Source: an uncultured Anaerolineales bacterium (lineage in GTDB: Bacteria > Chloroflexota > Anaerolineae > UBA4142). Taken from it: a stretch of DNA of 46,640 nt. The stretch lies in the NCBI GenBank assembly GCA_903825565.1, contig CAIKBD010000340.1, positions 1 to 46,640 of the forward strand, read 5' to 3'. Below the pieces are notes generated by a model, which did no database searches, was not told the origin of the DNA, and saw nothing but the letters and a program-made list of their open reading frames with translations. Positions 40,783-46,640 of the stretch are shown piece by piece. The stretch's first letter is position 1. Every line of letters begins with the position of its first letter. Made by a program: the position numbers and the translations under genes.

Positions 40783-42114
40783 ATGAAATACAATGTTTTG
40801 GCGACTGGATGCAAAGTCATTCTCCCGGTTTTGATACTGATGCTGGCTTTCTCTATGCCACCCCCAACCATCGCACACCCGCTACCGCCGGAAATAGAGC
40901 AGCGCGCGTTTGCCATTCCTCATGTTGGGACTTTTACCATTGCCGATACACTATCCGATCAGGCGCAACTCACGACGATTGCGTTCGACGGTTTAGCATT
41001 TCTCACCGGCTCGCTCGGCGCAGATTCATTTTTCCCGCCGGGCAAAGTTGCGGATTACTGGGGTTTTCAGTACTTGCGCGATAATGATCCGAGCGAATTG
41101 GGGCACAATACCGATTTTCTCACCAAAGCGTCGCTCAATCTGCTCTACGTGCTCACGAGCAATCAGCGCGCGCAGTTGATCGCATTGGCAAATAGCCAAG
41201 TCACCGCGATCAACAATTACGCGTACAAGCGTTTTGTGTTGATAAAAGCATTTCGGCGCTTGCTCGAAAACGATCTTCCCACCGGCACGACTGGGTTGAG
41301 CAAGACCGCCGTGAAAGCCTACTCGGCAGAGTTGTATCGGCTCGACGGGCAAATCAGTTATGAACGCGCCGTCGTGATGGGCAGTATTTTGAAAGCGCTC
41401 GACACAACGCAACGGGCGTACCTCGACGCGATGGTGGGGCAAGGGATGTCATCGTGGCCCACCGTCAGCGAACCCGCCGAATTGCAAGGGCTGGAACATG
41501 ATGTCAAGGTCGCCGTGATGACGTATGCCGGCGACGTGTTCAGTTGGTACGCCGGTTCGATTGAAGCCGACGTGTACTTTTGTCCCGAACGGCAAGGCAC
41601 ATACTTTGGATCGTTCTACATGAAGGATGCGCCGGCGGTTGGCAACCCGGATTACACGATTGATTCAAACCTGACTGCGAACATGGGGAACGCGTTCCTT
41701 GCGGCGTTGACCACCACACAGGCGCAACTTGTGACGAGTTTGGTTGATCTGCAAAAGCCATCTTTGTACGCCATTGTGGAGCGTCGGCGTGACATAGCAA
41801 CTCAACTGCGAAAATTTATCGCAGGCGAAGCCGCGAGCAACGCGACCGTGTTGAGTTTATCTACCACGTACGGCGAATTGGACGGCGAAATCGTGTACTA
41901 CTTGGCGACGAATTTTGCCAAGGTCAATCAAACTTTGAGCGCAGCCCAACGCACGCAACTCGTCGCATTGCGATTCCAAGTACTCGGTACTCTGGCGCCC
42001 ACCGGCGCATACCTGTATGCGGAACCGATCAGTATCCCGACGATTGCCAACACCGATTTTCTCTTCAGTAGCACAACTACCACAGCGCTTTATTTGCCAT
42101 TGGTTAAACGCTGA
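40783..42114 (+). CDS. Exported LTxxQ-repeat protein (copy 1)
   Basis: A 443-aa exported protein with a signal peptide (about residues 1-32). The mature part is an internal duplication of about 175 residues. Each half has a conserved block (FFPPGKVADYWGFQYLRDND and YFCPERQGTYFGSFYMKDAP), a long helical region and LTxxQ-like motifs (LTSNQRAQL, LDTTQRAYL, LTTTQAQLV, LSAAQRTQL). LTxxQ helical repeats recall Spy/CpxP-type chaperones, but I do not recognise a named family. The ATG has CGGAGG upstream. It is a close paralogue of the next gene. The promoter carries operator 2. Confidence 0.85.
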   Translation: MKYNVLATGCKVILPVLILMLAFSMPPPTIAHPLPPEIEQRAFAIPHVGTFTIADTLSDQAQLTTIAFDGLAFLTGSLGADSFFPPGKVADYWGFQYLRDNDPSELGHNTDFLTKASLNLLYVLTSNQRAQLIALANSQVTAINNYAYKRFVLIKAFRRLLENDLPTGTTGLSKTAVKAYSAELYRLDGQISYERAVVMGSILKALDTTQRAYLDAMVGQGMSSWPTVSEPAELQGLEHDVKVAVMTYAGDVFSWYAGSIEADVYFCPERQGTYFGSFYMKDAPAVGNPDYTIDSNLTANMGNAFLAALTTTQAQLVTSLVDLQKPSLYAIVERRRDIATQLRKFIAGEAASNATVLSLSTTYGELDGEIVYYLATNFAKVNQTLSAAQRTQLVALRFQVLGTLAPTGAYLYAEPISIPTIANTDFLFSSTTTTALYLPLVKR

Positions 42115-42130
42115 AATATCTACACCGCAA

Positions 42131-42174
42131 CTGAAAGACTTGCTAACATGTTTTGAACAACTTGGGAATACACT
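42131..42174 (+). promoter_or_regulatory. Promoter with three 11-bp direct repeats (operator 3)
   Basis: CTGAAAGACTT (42131), GCTAACATGTT (42142) and TTGAACAACTT (42153) follow an 11-base period, then 5 bases and TACACT (42169-42174). The last unit is 16 bases before the -10 box, as in the other operators. It lies between the two paralogous genes, so copy 2 has its own promoter. Confidence 0.75.
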
Positions 42175-42215
42175 AATACCAAGCAGTTCGAAAACTCACC
42201 ACAAGGAGATTACAA

Positions 42216-43958
42216 ATGAAACGAAAAATTTGGGCAGTTAAGAGCAAGATCGTTTTCCTAGCTTTGATGCTGATGTTGGCATCGTGCGCGCCATCCATCA
42301 TTGCTGCGCAAACGACTTCCCCGGACGACATGGCACAAGCAACCTTTAATACAAACGGCGCCAAATTTACGATAGAGCAAACGCTCTCCGACCAAGCCCA
42401 ACTCACGACGATTGCGTTCGATGGGCTGTCGTTTCTCACCGGCTCGCTCGGCGCGGATTCGTTCTTTCCACCGGGCAAGGTCGCGGATTACTGGGGCTTT
42501 CAGTACTTGCGCGACAATGATCCGAGCGAGATGGGACACAACACGGATTTTCTGACCAAGGCATCGCTCAACCTGTATTTTATTCTCACGACGAGCCAAC
42601 GCGCCGAACTTGCGACGCTGGCGAACAAACAAATCGCCTCGATCAACGAGTACGGTTACAAACGCTTTGTGTTGATGAAAGCATTCCGCCGTTTGCTCGA
42701 TGGCGATTTGCCCACCGGCAAAACGGGGCTGGATAAAACTGCGGTGATGAAATACTCGGCAGAGCTGTATCGGCTCGATGGGCAAATCAGCTACGAGCGC
42801 GCGGTGGTGATGGGCGGCATTCTGAAATCGCTCGACACCACGCAACGGGCGTACCTCGACGCGATGGTGGGACAAGGCATGACCTCGTGGCCCGATGTGC
42901 AAGAACCCGATGACATGCGCGGGCTGGGACGCGATGCCAAGGTCGCGGTGATGACCTACGCGGGCGACCTGTTCAGTTGGTACGCCGGTTCGATTGAAGC
43001 CGATGTGTACTTTTGTCCCGAACGCCAAGGCACGTACTTTGGATCGTTCTACATGAAGGACGCGCCCGCCGTTGGCAATCCAGGTTACTCGATTGGCACG
43101 AACATTACAGCCGACATGGGCAACGCATTTGTCGCCGCACTCACCCCGACCCAAGCGCAGTATGTCACGAGTCTCGTCGAGCTACAACGCGCCGACCTGC
43201 TCAAGATTGTGGACACGCGCCGCACCATTTCGACGCAACTACGAAAATTCATCGCGGGGCAAACTGCCGATCAAGCGAGTGTGCTGGCGCTCTCGGACAC
43301 GTACGGGCAACTCGACGGTGAAATCGTGTACTATTTCGCGACGAACTTTAGCAAGGTCGGCAAGACGCTGACGAGCGATCAGAAAACGAAATTGATGGCG
43401 TTGCGCAAACAAACGCTCGGCGATTTCACACCGAAAGGCGCGTTCCTGTACGCAACCGAGATCGCGATTCCAACCATTCCGAACACCGATTTTCTTTTCG
43501 GCAATCCGTCCGAGATCACTCTGCCCACACCTCAACCTGGCAAGGGACAACCAACACCCCAGCCGGGCAAAGGTCAAGCAACGCCGCAACCTGGGAATCA
43601 ACCGAGTAATCGTTTCGGCGGCAGAGTGAAATCGGTGAGTGGCATGACCATCGTCGTACAAGACCCGCAAGGCAAAACGACCAACATCGTGACGAACGCC
43701 TCGACGAAATTCACCGCGAATGGACAGACAAGTAATCTCACGAGCATATCCGCTGGGAAATCCATCGAGATTACCGGACAAAAGCAAAGCGATGGCTCGT
43801 GGCTCGCGACCCAGGTAACGATCAGCGATACGCCGCCCGCACAGCCAGGACAGCAACCGGGGCAAGGGCAAAATCAGCCGCCGCAGGGACAGCAACCTGG
43901 CCAGGGACAAGGACAGGGGCAGCCGCCCGCACGCGGCACGCCGGTACCTAAAAAATAA
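42216..43958 (+). CDS. Exported LTxxQ-repeat lipoprotein (copy 2) with DUF5666-like domain
   Basis: A 580-aa paralogue of the preceding gene over its first 430 residues, with the same duplicated LTxxQ layout. It has a lipobox (LASC) near residue 25, so copy 2 is probably a lipoprotein while copy 1 is secreted. A linker of PTPQPGKGQ repeats leads to a DUF5666-like domain (about 475-545) and a Pro/Gln/Gly-rich tail. The DUF5666-like domain and tail are shared with the protein at 38734. AAGGAG precedes the ATG. The function is unknown; a structural or chaperone-like surface role is inference. Confidence 0.85.
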   Translation: MKRKIWAVKSKIVFLALMLMLASCAPSIIAAQTTSPDDMAQATFNTNGAKFTIEQTLSDQAQLTTIAFDGLSFLTGSLGADSFFPPGKVADYWGFQYLRDNDPSEMGHNTDFLTKASLNLYFILTTSQRAELATLANKQIASINEYGYKRFVLMKAFRRLLDGDLPTGKTGLDKTAVMKYSAELYRLDGQISYERAVVMGGILKSLDTTQRAYLDAMVGQGMTSWPDVQEPDDMRGLGRDAKVAVMTYAGDLFSWYAGSIEADVYFCPERQGTYFGSFYMKDAPAVGNPGYSIGTNITADMGNAFVAALTPTQAQYVTSLVELQRADLLKIVDTRRTISTQLRKFIAGQTADQASVLALSDTYGQLDGEIVYYFATNFSKVGKTLTSDQKTKLMALRKQTLGDFTPKGAFLYATEIAIPTIPNTDFLFGNPSEITLPTPQPGKGQPTPQPGKGQATPQPGNQPSNRFGGRVKSVSGMTIVVQDPQGKTTNIVTNASTKFTANGQTSNLTSISAGKSIEITGQKQSDGSWLATQVTISDTPPAQPGQQPGQGQNQPPQGQQPGQGQGQGQPPARGTPVPKK

Positions 43959-43969
43959 ATTCGTCAATC

Positions 43970-44006
43970 AAACCGCACTCGCAAGAATTTTTTGCGAGTG
44001 CGGTTT
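43970..44006 (+). terminator. 15-bp perfect hairpin after the LTxxQ copy 2 gene
   Basis: AAACCGCACTCGCAA (43970-43984) pairs with TTGCGAGTGCGGTTT (43992-44006). The loop GAATTTT supplies the T-rich part; no T-run follows the stem, so termination may be partial. It separates copy 2 from operator 4. Confidence 0.6.
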
Positions 44007-44015
44007 CGTGTACAT

Positions 44016-44070
44016 CTGAACCACATTTGAACTGCACCTTAACAACTTCTGAATAAGTTGGGCGTACAGT
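44016..44070 (+). promoter_or_regulatory. Promoter with four 11-bp direct repeats (operator 4)
   Basis: CTGAACCACAT (44016), TTGAACTGCAC (44027), CTTAACAACTT (44038) and CTGAATAAGTT (44049) have an exact 11-base period. Five bases later the -10 box TACAGT (44065-44070) lies 24 bases before the ATG at 44095. It should drive the FGE-fold gene and the sulfotransferase-like gene behind it. Confidence 0.8.
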
Positions 44071-44094
44071 CTTGATAAATTCTGCGGAGGCATT

Positions 44095-45282
44095 ATGAAA
44101 TATCATTGGGTCATTTTGACTTTTGCAATCGTCCTCCTCGTGACGGCGTGTTCGGTAAACAATGTTGTGCCAACTTCACCACCGCTTCCGCCACCTACTT
44201 GGACAAGTGTGCCGCCAGCGCCAACGATTCAGCGTCCGCCCACATCGCCCACATCGCGCCCGACCGAAACCACAAAATCGCCGACCACACCGCAAGGATT
44301 GATGTTGATTCCTGCCGGCGAATTTCAAATGGGCGACCATCACAATTTCGTTGACCCGCAACATCCAAGCGACGAGGTGCCAATTCACGCCGTCAAGCTC
44401 AGCGCGTTTTACATCGGCATCAACGATGTGACAAATCAACAGTACGTCGAGTTTCTCAATTCGGCATTGACGCAAAATTCGATCAAGGTGGACAAGGGTT
44501 TCGTCGTCAATGCGAACAGCAATCAAATTTATGCCGACACGAATCAATCGTCGCCATTCAGCGTGATCGGCTGGGATAGTAAAAAATTTTCCGTGCTCAA
44601 TAATCGCGGCAATCATCCGGCGACCGGGATTCGCTGGGCAGGCGCGGCGGCGTACACGAATTGGCTCAGCACACAAAATGGTTTCCCAGGATGTTACAAC
44701 CTCGCCACCGAAAAATGTGATTTCACGAAAAAAGGGTATCGCTTGCCGACCGAAGCGGAATGGGAATATGCCGGGCGCGGCGGCAAGTATTCGCCGTATT
44801 TGATTTTTTCCTGGGGCGACAAGCTTGATTTTACCAAAGGCAATTTTCCCAATTCGGGTGATCCGTTCGAGGTCGGCGATTATCCCTGGACTACGCCAGT
44901 GGGTTTTTACAACGGACAACTGCAACGCAAAGCCGATTTCAATTGGCTCGGCAAACAAGAGACGTATCAAACTTCGAATGGCGCAAATGGGTTTGGTTTG
45001 TACGATATGACCGGCAACGTGTGGCAATGGGTGAGCGATTGGTACGCGCGCGATTATTATCGCGTGAGTCCCGGCACGAATCCGCCCGGACCCGACAAGG
45101 GCGACCCGATGCCGGATGGCAAATCGTATCACGGGATGCGCGGCGGCAATTGGTACAACGGCGAAGATGGTCACGCGCGCGTGGCAAATCGCGACCCCGG
45201 ATATTTTCGCGGACCGCAAGACCCGAACCACCCGTACTATCACGTCGGCTTTCGCGTCGTGCTCGATGCCGTGACGCGCTAA
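44095..45282 (+). CDS. Lipoprotein with FGE-sulfatase (SUMF1-like) domain
   Basis: A 395-aa protein. It has a lipobox (LVTAC) near residue 19, a Pro/Thr/Ser-rich linker (about 25-65), then an FGE-sulfatase fold (about 68-395) with IPAGEFQMGD, GYRLPTEAEWEYAGRGG and GNVWQWVSDWY. In true formylglycine-generating enzymes two cysteines bind copper near the C-terminus; here the matching segment reads GGNWYNGEDGH, with Asn355 and His360 at those places. It is therefore unlikely to make formylglycine and may instead bind a ligand or have another oxidase-type role. CGGAGG precedes the ATG. It sits 21 bases before the sulfotransferase-like gene and is probably co-transcribed. Confidence 0.9.
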   Translation: MKYHWVILTFAIVLLVTACSVNNVVPTSPPLPPPTWTSVPPAPTIQRPPTSPTSRPTETTKSPTTPQGLMLIPAGEFQMGDHHNFVDPQHPSDEVPIHAVKLSAFYIGINDVTNQQYVEFLNSALTQNSIKVDKGFVVNANSNQIYADTNQSSPFSVIGWDSKKFSVLNNRGNHPATGIRWAGAAAYTNWLSTQNGFPGCYNLATEKCDFTKKGYRLPTEAEWEYAGRGGKYSPYLIFSWGDKLDFTKGNFPNSGDPFEVGDYPWTTPVGFYNGQLQRKADFNWLGKQETYQTSNGANGFGLYDMTGNVWQWVSDWYARDYYRVSPGTNPPGPDKGDPMPDGKSYHGMRGGNWYNGEDGHARVANRDPGYFRGPQDPNHPYYHVGFRVVLDAVTR

Positions 45283-45303
45283 TCAGTTCAAAAGGAAATG
45301 ACC

Positions 45304-46527
45304 ATGAAAACATCCCTGTTGATTTTTATTGCACTTACCTTGCTTGCGCTTGGCTTGATGGGTTGCGCCAACATCACGTCGCAACTTACGCCAACGCCAA
45401 CCGAGACGCCAATGCCCACGTTAGTGCCGCCCAAAGAAATTTCGGCACCGGCTCCCAATCAAAAGCCGACACTCGCATCAAATCCAAACACCCAACCCAC
45501 GCCCAATCAAAAGCCGCCGCAACAATCGGCGGGCAATCCGGGCGCAACTCCGCCGCCGAATCAAAAACCTCCGCAAGCAAGCGCGAGCACAACAACTGTC
45601 GCGCAACAAGTTGGTTTGATCCTCAACACGGCGAAAGCATTTGTTGGGTACACCTTGTTCGCGCCCAAACACAACGGCGCAACCTATTTGATCAACAACA
45701 GCGGTCAGGTTGTTCACTCCTGGACTGCCAGCAAATACGAACCAGGTCAATCGGTGTACTTGCTCGAGAACGGACATTTGTTGCGCGCGTGCATGACCAA
45801 AGGTCGGCTCTCGACCGGCGGCGGCGAAGGCGGGCGGGTCGAAGAGTACGATTGGGATGGCAAACTTGTGTGGGAGTTTGATTACTCGACCGATCAACGG
45901 ATGCAACATCACGACATTCATCCATTGCCCAACGGAAATATTTTGATGTTGGCGGTCGAAAAGAAAACGTACGACCAAGCGATTGCCGCCGGCTTTTCGC
46001 CGAGCAAACTCGAAGGTCAGGTCAAGCGCGATGGCATGATTTTGCCGGACATGGTCGTCGAAGTGAAACCAACCTATCCATCGGGCGGACAAGTCGTATG
46101 GGAATGGCATGTGTGGGATCATCTCATTCAAGATGTTGATAAAACCAAATCGAACTATGGCAACGTCGCGACGCACCCTGAATTGATTCAAGCGGATGAT
46201 GAAGGGCGCGCGGTGCCCACGTTTTGGAATCACATGAACTCGATTGATTACAACCCGGCACTAGATCAAATTTTGTTGAGCGTGCGCGGTAACAGTGAAG
46301 TGTGGATCATTGATCACGGCACGACGACGGCTGAAGCGGCGAGTCACGCCGGCGGCAAACGCGGCAAGGGCGGCGACCTGCTCTATCGTTGGGGTAATCC
46401 GCAAATGTACGATGCAGGCACGCGCGACAATCAAACATTTTATCAACAACACGACGCCGAATGGGTCGAGCCGGGTTATCCGGGCGCGGGCAACATTACC
46501 GTTTTCAACAACGGTCTAGTGCTTTAA
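45304..46527 (+). pseudogene. Arylsulfotransferase (ASST)-family lipoprotein, 3' end lost to an insertion
   Basis: 407 codons remain. A lipobox (LMGC) near residue 20 is followed by a Pro/Gln-rich linker with NQKP repeats (about 30-95) and a beta-propeller-like ASST domain (NGATYLINNSGQVVHSW, HHDIHPLPNGNILML, QQHDAEWVEPGYPGAGNI). ASST enzymes move sulfuryl groups between phenols. The protein stops at VFNNGLVL, whereas family members continue for another blade or more. A CTAG (46515-46518) lies at the break and transposase sequence follows on the other strand, so I infer that an IS630-type element truncated it. The ATG at 45304 is favoured by AAGGAA upstream. Confidence 0.75.
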
Positions 46528-46640
46528 CAATTTAATCTTGCGGGGTTGGGTAATACTTGGCGAAGACGCGGCGAGCATCTTCCTTGGTGAACTTCCAACG
46601 AATTGTCACCCTCGCGTCATTGCGCGGCTTTTCCCACGCC
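46516..46640 (-). mobile_element. IS630-type insertion sequence, partial: transposase 3' end at 46532-46640
   Basis: The minus strand is open from the window edge (46639) to a stop at 46534-46532. It encodes AWEKPRNDARVTIRWKFTKE, then DARRVFAKYYPTPQD and the stop. The pattern AWxxxRN...WxFTxxDARxxxxxYP is the C-terminus of IS630/Tc1-type transposases as I know them. The likely element edge is the TA within CTAG (46516-46517), the usual target of this family. Only the 3' end is in the window, so the inverted repeat cannot be compared. Confidence 0.65.

Overview
The window looks like chromosome of an uncultured Chloroflexota bacterium (Anaerolineae-like). I infer this from the moderately GC-rich coding sequence, a MalT-type LuxR regulator, a giant BTAD/AAA/TPR regulator, a CpaF ATPase beside a lone AAA ATPase, GAF-GGDEF signalling, YfhO/GT-C membrane proteins and lipoproteins with proline/threonine-rich linkers. 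No rRNA, tRNA or CRISPR array was seen.

Layout. (1) 1-14348, plus strand: three tandem 69-bp repeats, a small unknown gene, then a tightly overlapping run: polA, a YfhO-type membrane protein, a GT-C-like membrane protein, a second YfhO paralogue, a GT39-type glycosyltransferase, an unknown gene and argS. (2) 20135-14369, minus strand: an eight-gene redox/membrane operon (membrane protein, NAD(P)-binding protein, 86-aa protein, DUF4386 protein, small membrane protein, two quinone-oxidoreductase-like enzymes). Its last gene is a duplicated C_GCAxxG_C_C protein whose first conserved cysteine codon is an in-frame UGA followed by a SECIS-like hairpin: a candidate selenoprotein. (3) 26745-20443, minus strand: a diguanylate cyclase, a cysteine-desulfidase-family enzyme and a MalT-like LuxR regulator, with palindromic repeats between and inside them. 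(4) 26821-31214: a MITE-like element, a multi-branched palindrome, then a small protein, an AAA ATPase, a CpaF ATPase and radC. (5) 31266-38601: a FecR-like membrane protein and acylphosphatase divergent from an HD phosphohydrolase, a zf-HC2 protein, a NifX-like protein, the BTAD regulator and a HAD hydrolase. (6) 38734-46640: a block of exported proteins (a DUF1566 protein, two paralogous LTxxQ-repeat proteins, an FGE-fold lipoprotein and a truncated arylsulfotransferase-like lipoprotein) that runs into an IS630-type transposase at the window edge.

The two most notable signals are the UGA-containing redox protein of region 2 and a shared operator in region 6. All four promoters of region 6 carry in-phase 11-bp direct repeats (CTGAAC/CTTAAC type) ending at exactly the same distance from a TAnnnT -10 box. 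This is the architecture of PhoB/OmpR-class operators and suggests that the whole exported block is one regulon.
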